NCBI RefSeq assembly: GCF_029894335.1
Contig: NZ_JARXZC010000011.1
Coordinates: 62,001 to 126,000, forward strand
Direction of reading: 5' to 3'
DNA from: Kitasatospora sp. MAP5-34
Lineage (GTDB): Bacteria > Actinomycetota > Actinomycetes > Streptomycetales > Streptomycetaceae
Length of the DNA stretch: 64,000 nucleotides
The notes under the pieces were generated by a model. That model had not been told where the DNA came from and searched no databases. It saw only the letters and a program-made list of their open reading frames with translations. This document shows, piece after piece, positions 7,977 to 16,000 of this stretch. The number at the start of each line of letters is the position of its first letter. Positions within the stretch are counted from its first letter, which is position 1. The position numbers and the translations under genes are program-made.

Positions 7977-8933
7977 ATGGAGTTCCGAGAAGACATCCTG
8001 GGTGCGCCGTACGAGGCGGCCGAGTTGCCGCTGACCGCCGACGAGGAGGGCGCCGTCGGCGCGACCCTGGTCAGGCGGCTGGTCCCGGGCTCCCAGCGGG
8101 CCGTGCTCTACCTCCACGGTTACACCGACTACTTCTTCCAGACCAATCTCGCCGAGCATTTCGTCGCGGCGGGATTCTCCTTCTACGCGCTGGACCTGCG
8201 TAAGTACGGCCGGTCGCTGAGGCCCCATCAGTCGCCCAACTTCGTCCGCGACCTCGCCTCCTACGACGAGGAGATCGACGAGGCCGTCCGGCTCATCCGC
8301 GAGGTCGACGGACACGAGCAGCTGCTGGTCAACGGCCACTCGACCGGCGGGCTGGTCGCCGCCCTGTGGGCCGACCGCCGGGCCGGGCGCGGGCTGGTGC
8401 AGGGGCTCTTCCTCAACAGCCCCTTCCTCGCCATGCCCGCCGCGCCCGCCGTACGCACCCTCGGCGCGCCCGCCCTGGACGCACTCGGCCGCTTCGCCGC
8501 CACCAGCAAGCTGCCCGCCCCGCTCAACCCGCACTACGTGCACAGCCTGCACCGCGACCACCGGGGCAGCTGGGACTTCGACCTCGCCCTCAAACCCGCC
8601 GAGGGCTTCCCGCTCTACGCGGGCTGGCTCGCCGCCATCCAGCGCGGCCACCGTCAGGTCCGGCGCGGCCTGGCCGTCGACTGCCCGGTCCTGCTGATGG
8701 CCTCCACCGCCTCGACCGTCACCAGCAAGTGGGACCCGGCGCTGCTGCACACCGACGCCGTGCTCCGGGCGGACGACATCGCCGCGCTCGCCCCGCGCCT
8801 CGGACGCCACGTCACCACCGTCCGGATCGAGGGCGGCATGCACGACCTGGTGCTCTCCGGCGAGCAGGCCCGCGCCCAGGTCTTCGCCGAGCTGGACCGC
8901 TGGCTCGCCGCGTACGTACCGGCGCCGGTGTGA
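7977..8933 (+). CDS. Alpha/beta hydrolase (serine hydrolase)
   Basis: This 318-residue alpha/beta-hydrolase has the oxyanion-hole region VLYLHGYTDYFF, the nucleophile elbow NGHSTGG (Ser122), and a late GGMHDLVLSG that supplies the catalytic His. The overall pattern resembles monoacylglycerol lipase or lysophospholipase-type serine aminopeptidases (Hydrolase_4). No signal peptide is seen, so it acts in the cytoplasm. The start is the ATG of MEFREDIL; a TTG 18 bases upstream is possible, and neither has a clear ribosome site. Its stop overlaps the next gene by 4 bases (GTGA), implying coupled translation. Confidence 0.82.
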   Translation: MEFREDILGAPYEAAELPLTADEEGAVGATLVRRLVPGSQRAVLYLHGYTDYFFQTNLAEHFVAAGFSFYALDLRKYGRSLRPHQSPNFVRDLASYDEEIDEAVRLIREVDGHEQLLVNGHSTGGLVAALWADRRAGRGLVQGLFLNSPFLAMPAAPAVRTLGAPALDALGRFAATSKLPAPLNPHYVHSLHRDHRGSWDFDLALKPAEGFPLYAGWLAAIQRGHRQVRRGLAVDCPVLLMASTASTVTSKWDPALLHTDAVLRADDIAALAPRLGRHVTTVRIEGGMHDLVLSGEQARAQVFAELDRWLAAYVPAPV

Positions 8934-9790
8934 GCGGCGGCTCGGCGACCGGCGAGGACCGTGTGTCGGTCCAGTGTCCCGTCGCGCTCGGCACGGCGAA
9001 GCTGATGCCCGACATCGACGCCGACCAGGGCTGGCTGCTCACCCTGGACGACACCCCGCAGTCCTACGTCGACCTCGCCGACCCGACGCACCTGGAGTTC
9101 GAGTACACCCGGCGGATCGCCCACCTGCTGGACGTGCTCGCCCCCGCCGGAGCGCCGCTGGCCGCCCTGCACCTGGGCGGCGGCGCGCTCACCCTTCCCC
9201 GTTACCTGGCCGCGACCCGTCCGGGCTCGCACCAGCGCGTGGTGGAGCTGGACGGTCCACTGATGCGGCTGGTCGCCGACCACCTGCCGTGGCCGCCCGG
9301 AATCGAGGTCACCGTCGGCGACGCCCGCGAAGCCCTCGGAGCGACCCCGGCCGGCTCGGTGGACGTGGTCGTCGCGGACGTCTTCCACGGTTCGCGCACC
9401 CCCGCCCACCTCACCTCCGTCGAGTTCCTCCGGCAGGCGGCGGCCGCCCTGCGCCCCGGCGGCTGCTACGCCGCCAACCTCGCCGACGGCTCGCCGCTGG
9501 CCTTCGCCAAGGCCCAGGCGGCGACGTTGCGCGAGGTGTTCCCGCAGGTCTGCCTGGCCGCCGAGCCCTCGGTGCTGCGCGGTCGCCGCTACGGCAACGT
9601 GCTGCTGATCGGCTCCGACCGCCCGCTGCCGGTGGCGGAGCTCAGCCGCCGCCTGGCGGGCGACGCCTTCCCGGCCCGGCTCTGCGACGAGGGGGAGCTG
9701 GCGAACCTGGTCCGGGGCACGGCTCCGGTGCTGGACGCCGGCGCCGAGGACTCCCCGCCGCCACCGGACGGCGCGTTCAGCGTCGGGTGA
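8930..9790 (+). CDS. Spermidine synthase-like methyltransferase-fold protein
   Basis: This 286-residue protein has a Rossmann methyltransferase fold of the polyamine-synthase type: LAALHLGGGALTLPRYLA is the nucleotide-binding motif I, RVVELDG carries the acidic ribose-binding residue, and VDVVVADVFHG is the motif with the catalytic-loop Asp. Family members are either aminopropyltransferases or uncharacterised fused-synthase relatives; the substrate cannot be assigned. The GTG start overlaps the hydrolase stop. A GTG at 8963 with GGCGAGG upstream is an alternative that would shorten it by 11 residues. Confidence 0.72.
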   Translation: MSGGSATGEDRVSVQCPVALGTAKLMPDIDADQGWLLTLDDTPQSYVDLADPTHLEFEYTRRIAHLLDVLAPAGAPLAALHLGGGALTLPRYLAATRPGSHQRVVELDGPLMRLVADHLPWPPGIEVTVGDAREALGATPAGSVDVVVADVFHGSRTPAHLTSVEFLRQAAAALRPGGCYAANLADGSPLAFAKAQAATLREVFPQVCLAAEPSVLRGRRYGNVLLIGSDRPLPVAELSRRLAGDAFPARLCDEGELANLVRGTAPVLDAGAEDSPPPPDGAFSVG

Positions 9791-9829
9791 CCGGGTGGCT
9801 GCGTGGTGGTGACCGGGTGGCTGCGTGGT
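9786..9829. repeat. 22-base tandem duplication at the 3' end of the spermidine synthase-like gene
   Basis: Two identical 22-base units (9786-9807 and 9808-9829, beginning GGTGACCGGGTGGCTGC) lie end to end. The first covers the last codon and stop of the preceding gene, so the duplication is just downstream of the coding end and does not change the protein. Confidence 0.8.
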
Positions 9830-9903
9830 GAGGTGATCGGGCGTCAGTCCGGCGGCGGTGCCAGAATGCCGGAGTGGGCCAGGGCGAGGCGAAGGAGAGT
9901 CGG

Positions 9904-10806
9904 ATGACGTCGGAGCAGTCCGAGCAGGCGCCCGAGAACGAGAGCGAGAAGGTGAAGGCGGGGCTGGGGGCGATCCCGGAGACCGCGCTCTGGACGCTGT
10001 ACCACCGGGCTGTCGAGGCCCGGCGGCCCGACGCGTTGCTCATCGACCCCCGGGCCGTCGACCTGGTCGAGCGGATCGACTTCCCCTTCGAGGAGCGTTT
10101 CGGCCCGGGCGGCGGGGTGCAGACCCAGGTGCAGGCGCTGCGGGTCGGCTGCTTCGACCGTGAGGTCGAGGACTTCCTGGCCCGTGAGCCGCGCGGCACG
10201 GTGGTCTGCCTGGGCGACGGACTGGAGACCCAGTACTGGCGCGTCGACAACGGGCGGGCCCAGTGGCTCAGCGTGGACCTGCCCGAGTCGATCGCGCTGC
10301 GTGAGAGCCTGCTGCCGCCCGGTCCGCGCCAGCGCTATCTGGCCGCCGATGCCACCGACCTCGGCTGGGCCGAGGAGGTCGACCGCAGCCGTGAGGTACT
10401 GCTCACCGCGCAGGGGCTGTTGATGTATCTACCGCCGGCGCAGGTGCGTGCCCTGATCGCAGGCTGTGCCGAGCGGTTCCCGGGCGGCTCGCTGGTGCTG
10501 GACGCCGTACCGCACTGGTTCGGCCGGCTCACCCGGAGCGGCAGGGTGCGGAGCCATGGCTACCAGGCCCCGCCGATGCCCTGGTCGATGGACGCGGGCC
10601 AACGAGCCAAGCTCTGCACCGCCGGTCCGGCGGTGGCCGCCGTGCGGGACGTCCGGCCGAGCGGCGGGCGCGGGCTCGTCCGTGCGTTGCTGCCGCTCGC
10701 GCTCACCGTCCCACCGCTGTCCACCCGGCGCCCCTCGGTCACCGTCCTGGAGTTCGCCGAGCGGTCGGAGCGGTCGGAGCGGTCGGAGCGGCCCGAGCGG
10801 TCGTAG
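9904..10806 (+). CDS. Class I SAM-dependent methyltransferase, PPM1/TcmP-type
   Basis: This 300-residue protein resembles the leucine carboxyl methyltransferase/TcmP O-methyltransferase family: RTYHR-like early helix region (WTLYHRAVEARRPDALL), GTVVCLGDGLETQYWR as the SAM-binding motif, SVDLPESIALR and LLTAQGLLMYLPPAQV. TcmP-type enzymes methylate carboxyl or hydroxyl groups of polyketides, but no biosynthetic cluster adjoins this gene, so the substrate is open. AAGGAGAG sits before the ATG used. The C-terminus is a short Ser-Glu-Arg repeat encoded by a 9-base tandem repeat. Confidence 0.78.
   Translation: MTSEQSEQAPENESEKVKAGLGAIPETALWTLYHRAVEARRPDALLIDPRAVDLVERIDFPFEERFGPGGGVQTQVQALRVGCFDREVEDFLAREPRGTVVCLGDGLETQYWRVDNGRAQWLSVDLPESIALRESLLPPGPRQRYLAADATDLGWAEEVDRSREVLLTAQGLLMYLPPAQVRALIAGCAERFPGGSLVLDAVPHWFGRLTRSGRVRSHGYQAPPMPWSMDAGQRAKLCTAGPAVAAVRDVRPSGGRGLVRALLPLALTVPPLSTRRPSVTVLEFAERSERSERSERPERS
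10759..10803 (+). repeat. Five 9-base tandem units encoding a Ser-Glu-Arg tail
   Basis: Five copies of GAGCGGTCG (one altered to GAGCGGCCC) run to the stop codon of the methyltransferase gene. They encode an ERS repeat outside the conserved fold and may vary in number between strains. Confidence 0.85.
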
Positions 10807-10881
10807 GCGGCGGGGGTGGTGGGCGGTCCAACTGGGCCGGGAGCGCCCACTGACACCCGCCCGACTCTCCCCGCGCCGACT

Positions 10882-12378
10882 TCAGCCTCGTTTGAAGAGC
10901 TCGGCCGCGCGCCGGTCGCACGGAAGCAGCTGGACGCCTGTGCCGCCGTTCACCACGCCCGCGCACAGCTTGGCCTGCGAGGAGTAGATGGTGTCACCGC
11001 TGACGGAGAACCGCTGTGCCGGGTTGCCGCTGCAGTTCGCGAGCTGCACGACCGTGCCGACGGTGGTGGCGCCCCAGGCGGCGTCCATGCAGAGGCCGTT
11101 CGTCCGGATCGTGCCGTCGGAGGTGACGTCCCACTTCTGGTTCGCGGCGCTGTCGCACGGCCAGAGGATCAGCGGTGTGCCGTCCGATCCCGCTGATCCG
11201 CTGAGGCACTTGCCGGTGCCGGGGTTCACCAGCGCGGTCGCCGGGCCGGCGGTCGTGGTGTGCGAGGCCGCCGCGCTCGCGGGCGGAGCGCTCTTCGTCG
11301 CCTTCGAAGCTGCGGTTCCTTGGGGCACCACCTGGTGGTCGGAGGCTTGCGCCACGGGTGCGGAGGGCGACGAGGACCCCTTCAGCGTGAGCACGACGGC
11401 ACCGCCCAGCAGGCAGGCGACTACCACGGTCGTGACGATGATCCACCGGCGGGCGAACGGCCGTCGGCGGCCCTCGTGGGCGGCCCCGCCGACCGGGTGG
11501 CCGGCCGGATCGGCACCGAGTTCCTCGTGGGCAGGCGTGTCCGCCGTCGAATCCAGCCGGCGCGCCACGGTCTCGTCCAGGAGGCCGGTGTCCACGACAC
11601 CGGTGGAGTCGATGGTGAAGCGCCATCGTGGCTGGTCGACCCGGCCGACGACGACCACCGACCATCGTCCCTGCGGATCGTCGGCCAGCCGGTGGATGAA
11701 CTCGCGATCCCGGCCGCCGGGCAGACCGAGCAGCAGCGCCACCCCGCCGCCGCTCTCGTCGGCCAGTGCGGCATCGCCGTCGGCCAGGGCCGGTGCCTCC
11801 GTCGCCCCGAACCGCTCTGCGGCGCCGGGGTTGAACCCGATGCGGACCACCTGCACACCCCGTGACCACGGGCTCGTGGTGAGTTCACGGGTCCAGTCCT
11901 CGGCCAGGGCCCTCGCCTGCCGGGGATCGCCTTCCAGGCTGATGATCCCACCGACCTGGTTGAGGTTGAGCAGCACAAAGCCCTTGCTGGTGTGGCCGAG
12001 TGAGACCAGCCGTGGGTACGGCTCCGTCAGCGCCTCCGCCACGCTCTCGCTCTGCAGTCGCCGTAGCTGAGCGTGCCAGGTCCGGCCGCCGTCATCGGCG
12101 GCCCAGCCGGTGGGGGGCCGCTCGTCGGGGGTCTTCAGGCGAAGCCAGACGGTGTCGGGCCCGACGATGACCGCGTGGGCCACCGGAACGGCGCGGTTCT
12201 CGCGGTCGCAGGCGGTGGCCAGGACGCGCACCACCCGGTCCACGGTCCACAGACCGTGATCGGCACGAGGGCCCCCCGATCGCGGCTCGGCCCGGCGCGA
12301 CCGGCGCAGCCGGGCAAGCCAGCTGCTGCGGTGAGGGACGGGATCGGCGGGTCGGCTCGGCAGTGTCACCTGTGGCAC
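10882..12378 (-). CDS. Single-pass membrane protein with C-terminal ricin-type lectin domain, next to T7SS genes
   Basis: The 498-residue protein begins with a GTG preceded by GAGGAGA. Its N-terminal 300 residues are soluble and resemble cytoplasmic domains seen beside actinobacterial secretion genes (LLNLNQVGGIISLEGDP, ARALAEDWTRELTTSPW); I do not recognise a catalytic motif. One transmembrane helix follows (about 312-332, WIIVTTVVVACLLGGAVVL), then a Ser/Ala/Pro/Thr linker and a beta-trefoil lectin domain (about 383-498) with the repeated CLSGSAG, QKWDVTSDG, QRFSVSGD pattern of ricin B. Topology is probably N-inside and lectin outside. It is divergent from the WXG100 gene, so it may be a cell-wall-binding component or regulator of that locus. 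Confidence 0.72.
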   Translation of the reverse strand: MPQVTLPSRPADPVPHRSSWLARLRRSRRAEPRSGGPRADHGLWTVDRVVRVLATACDRENRAVPVAHAVIVGPDTVWLRLKTPDERPPTGWAADDGGRTWHAQLRRLQSESVAEALTEPYPRLVSLGHTSKGFVLLNLNQVGGIISLEGDPRQARALAEDWTRELTTSPWSRGVQVVRIGFNPGAAERFGATEAPALADGDAALADESGGGVALLLGLPGGRDREFIHRLADDPQGRWSVVVVGRVDQPRWRFTIDSTGVVDTGLLDETVARRLDSTADTPAHEELGADPAGHPVGGAAHEGRRRPFARRWIIVTTVVVACLLGGAVVLTLKGSSSPSAPVAQASDHQVVPQGTAASKATKSAPPASAAASHTTTAGPATALVNPGTGKCLSGSAGSDGTPLILWPCDSAANQKWDVTSDGTIRTNGLCMDAAWGATTVGTVVQLANCSGNPAQRFSVSGDTIYSSQAKLCAGVVNGGTGVQLLPCDRRAAELFKRG

Positions 12379-12696
12379 CTGTGTCTCCTCGGCTGGGGGT
12401 GGCCGGTCGTGTTCGTGGACACCCCGCCCGGCGCGGCGGTGTCCGGATCGTCAGATCATCGGATCGTCAGGAACGCCTCACGTCGACCGCCGGGTGGGGC
12501 ATTCGGTGTGCTCTGAGCGTTGGCTACCCGTCAGGGAGGTGTCAACGCCGAGCAGGGGGAGGGCTTGGGCCCTTGGGCCCAAGCCCTCGGCCGGGGCTCT
12601 GGACCCGCCGCCGGGTCCGTTCCTAGCATCGACAGCGTCCGAGCCGAACGTGTCGGTGCCCACCGAGACGCTCGGCACCACCAGAAGGGACACACC
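12379..12696. promoter_or_regulatory. Divergent control region of the T7SS-type locus
   Basis: This 318-base spacer separates the lectin-protein gene from the WXG100 gene and must hold both promoters. GGATCGTCAG occurs twice (about 12446-12475). The stretch 12559-12588 is a palindrome with 14-base arms (GAGGGCTTGGGCCC, two-base centre). I cannot place -10 and -35 boxes with confidence. Confidence 0.5.
12559..12588. repeat. 30-base palindrome centred on GGGCCC-TT-GGGCCC
   Basis: Two 14-base arms are exactly complementary across a TT centre. It lies 109 bases before the WXG100 start and could be an operator or an RNA attenuator hairpin in the leader of the secretion operon. Confidence 0.6.
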
Positions 12697-12993
12697 ATGG
12701 CGAATCTGAACGTCACGTATCAGGAGATGTCGGACACCGCGAGCACGATGCGCCGCAACAAGGCCGACATCGACGACAAGCTCAACCAGTGCAAGAGCAT
12801 CGTCGACAGCCTGACCACCAACGGCTTCGTCACCGAGCAGGCGTCGGGCAAGTTCGACACCGTGCACACCGAGTTCAACAACTCGGCCACTCAGGCCATG
12901 GACACGCTGGACCAGCTGTCGCAGTGGCTCGACAAGGCCGTGGCCGCGATGCAGGACATGGACACCCAGCTCTCCGGCTCCCTCAACAAGTAG
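12697..12993 (+). CDS. WXG100-family ESX-like protein with degenerate WXG motif
   Basis: This 98-residue protein matches the ESAT-6/WXG100 size and helix-turn-helix hairpin pattern: a long first helix (residues 5-40), a turn, and a second helix (55-95). At the turn the sequence is SLTTNGFVTEQASGKF, so the Trp of WXG is replaced (T-N-G). The spacing to the downstream A..F pair is kept. WXG100 proteins are small helical substrates and partners of type VII secretion, leaving the cell as dimers. The start ATG has AGAAGGGA seven bases upstream. It lies directly before the EccC gene, as esx genes commonly do. Confidence 0.8.
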   Translation: MANLNVTYQEMSDTASTMRRNKADIDDKLNQCKSIVDSLTTNGFVTEQASGKFDTVHTEFNNSATQAMDTLDQLSQWLDKAVAAMQDMDTQLSGSLNK

Positions 12994-13086
12994 TAGCCGG
13001 CCCGGAGTCGGCCGGGCATCGCACGCGCGCCCCGCGTCGGCCGTAACGGCGGCGCGGGCGCTCGGACTCATGAGGGGTTGGGAACC

Positions 13087-16000
13087 ATGCCCATGATGAT
13101 CACCATTGCCCGGCGCCCGGACTGGTCGGCCGACGTGGTCGTGGATGCCGATCCCACGACGCCGCTCCGCGACGTCGTCAAGAACCTGCTGGACAGCCTC
13201 GATTCGTCGCAGGCTCCGCCAACCGGCGACTCGGCCGTGACGGCGGTCTATCTCGCCGATCAGCTGCTGGACCTCTCCGGGCCGCTGGCCGGCAGCGGGA
13301 TCCACGACGGCTCCGTGCTGTGGCTCGGCCGGCCCGGCCCTGGCCCGAGCCGCCGCGCCGGCCTGGTCACCATCAGGGTGGTGGCGGGTGCCGGTGCCGG
13401 GCGGGTCTGGTACCTCGACGCAGGCGAGCACCGGATCCGGTCCGGCGCCGGTGTCCACGTCACCAAGGGCGGTGACCAGGCGGCGGCGGTGGCCGCCGTC
13501 GTCCGGGTGTCCCTCGATGCCTCGGTGCACGTGCGCGCTGTCGCGCCCGCCGCCCTACTGGGCCGCGCCCCGCTGCCCGACCACGAGGTCGCCTGGCGGG
13601 AGACGGTCCAACTCCGGGTCGGGGACGCCATCATGGAGGCGCACCCCCTGCTGCGCCCGGATGCCGTCGTCGAACCCTCTCCCGACGGTGAGTACCTGGA
13701 CTACAACCGCCCCCCTCGGCTGCTCCCCCCGGTGCAGCGCAGCGCGTTCCGGCTGCCGACCCAGCCCAAGCCGTCGGCCCCGAGCGCGCTGCCGTGGCTG
13801 GCGGCCGGCCTGCCCGCCGTCGGCGGCGGCCTGTTCGCGGTGATGACACACAACCCGATGTTCCTGATGATGGCGGCGATGTCGCCGGTCATGATGGTCG
13901 GGAACTGGATCAGCGGGCGGCGTCAGGGCCGGCTCGGCAACCGGCGGCAGCTGGTCGAGTACCAGGCCCAACTGGAGGCCACCGAGGCCGAGATCGCGGC
14001 GGCGCTGGATCAGGAACGCCTGGACTGCCGCGCCGCGAGCCCGGACCCGGCCGAGCTGCTGGTCATCGCGACCGGACCGAGGGCCCGGCTCTGGGAACGC
14101 CGCCGCACCGATCCGGACCACCTGCTGGTCCGGGTCGGCGTCGCCGACCTGCCCACCAAGATCGCCGTCGAGGAGGGTGAGGGCACCGAGCGCCACCGGA
14201 ACCTCCGGGCGGTGCAGGACGTCCCCGCCGGTTTCTCCATCGCGCAGACCGGAGTCGTCGGTGTCGCGGGACAGGGCGACTGGCCGCGCCGGATGGCACG
14301 CTGGCTGGTCGGCCAGCTGGCCGTGCTGCAGAGCCCTCGTGACGTGCAGCTGTACGTGCTGACCGATCCGGCGGGCGAGCCCCTGTGGCAGTGGGCGGCC
14401 TGGCTGCCGCACACCCGGCCGCTGCTGGGACAGCAGGCCCTGGCGCTGGTCGGCGCCGACGCCGAGACGCTCGGCCGCCGGGTCGCCGAGCTGATCGAGC
14501 TCATCCACGTCCGCCAGCAGGCGCGACTCAACGCCGGTGCCAGTGCCGCGTTCGCCGACCCGGACGTCGTCGTGGTGCTGGACGGTGCCCGACGACTACG
14601 GGCGCTGCCCGGCGTGGTGACGATCCTGCAGGAAGGCCCTGCGGTCGGCGTCTACAGCATCTGCGTGGATGCCGACGAACGCACCCTGCCCGAGGAGTGC
14701 GCGACCGTCGTCGTCGGAGGCGCCGCGCGACCGGCCACCCTCCGCCAGCAGCGCGCCGCGCAGCTCGACGGCATTCTCGCGGACGAGGTGGCGGACAGCT
14801 GGTACGCGGAGACGGGACGTCAGCTGGCGCCGCTGCGCGATGTCAGCGAGAACCAGGGCGAGGCCGCACTGCCGGCCTCCGCGCGCCTGCTGGAGGTCCT
14901 CGGTCTGGAGGATCCGACCGCCGCCGCGATCGCTGCTCGCTGGCGCTCCTCGAGCCGCAGCACCAAGGCCGTGGTCGGGTACTCGCTGAACGGTCCGTTC
15001 GCCCTCGACCTGGTCAACCACGGCCCGCACGGCCTGGTGGCGGGCACCACGGGCTCGGGCAAGTCGGAGTTCCTGCAGACCCTGGTGGCATCGCTGGCGG
15101 TGGCCAACCGCCCGGACGCGATGACCTTCGTCCTGGTCGACTACAAGGGCGGTGCCGCGTTCAAGGACTGTGTCGAACTGCCCCACACCGTCGGCCTGGT
15201 GACGGACCTGGACACGCATCTCGTCGAACGGGCCCTGACCTCGCTGAGCGCCGAGCTGACCCATCGCGAACACCTGTTGGCGGCCGCAGGCGCGAAGGAC
15301 CTGGAGGACTACCTCGACTACGCCGGCCGCCGGCCCGAACTGGCGCCGATCCCGCGCCTGCTCATCGTCATCGACGAGTTCGCGTCCATGGCGCGCGAGC
15401 TGCCCGACTTCGTCAGCGGCCTGGTGAACGTCGCCCAGCGCGGGCGCTCGCTGGGCATCCATCTGATCCTGGCGACGCAACGTCCGTCCGGTGTGGTCTC
15501 GGCGGAGATCCGCGCCAACACCAACCTGCGGGTCGCGCTGCGGGTGACCGACCCCGGAGAGAGCACCGACGTCATCGACGCCCGGGAAGCCGCGAGCATC
15601 TCGGTGGCAACCCCGGGGCGGGCCTACGCCCGGCTCGGGCACAGCTCGCTGATCCCGTTCCAGACCGGCCGGGTGGGGGGCCGCCGCCCACGGGCCGACC
15701 GGACGGCCGCAGTGGCCCCGCCGTTCCTGCAGCCGGTCTCCTGGCTGGACCTCGGACTGCCCGCGCCGCAGCGCCCGCACAGCGTGGCCGAGACCGACGA
15801 GGTGACCGACCTGTCGGTCCTGGTGGCGGCGATCAGGCAGGCCAACGACCTGCTGGGTATCGCCCCGCAGCGCCGGCCGTGGCTGCCGCCGCTGCCGCTG
15901 TCGCCGGTGGTCGAGCTGGCGGCGGAGGCGGTGGGCGGTACGACGGGGAATCCGTCGTTCTCCTGGGCGGTCCAGGACCTGCCGGCTCGGCAGCGCCAGG

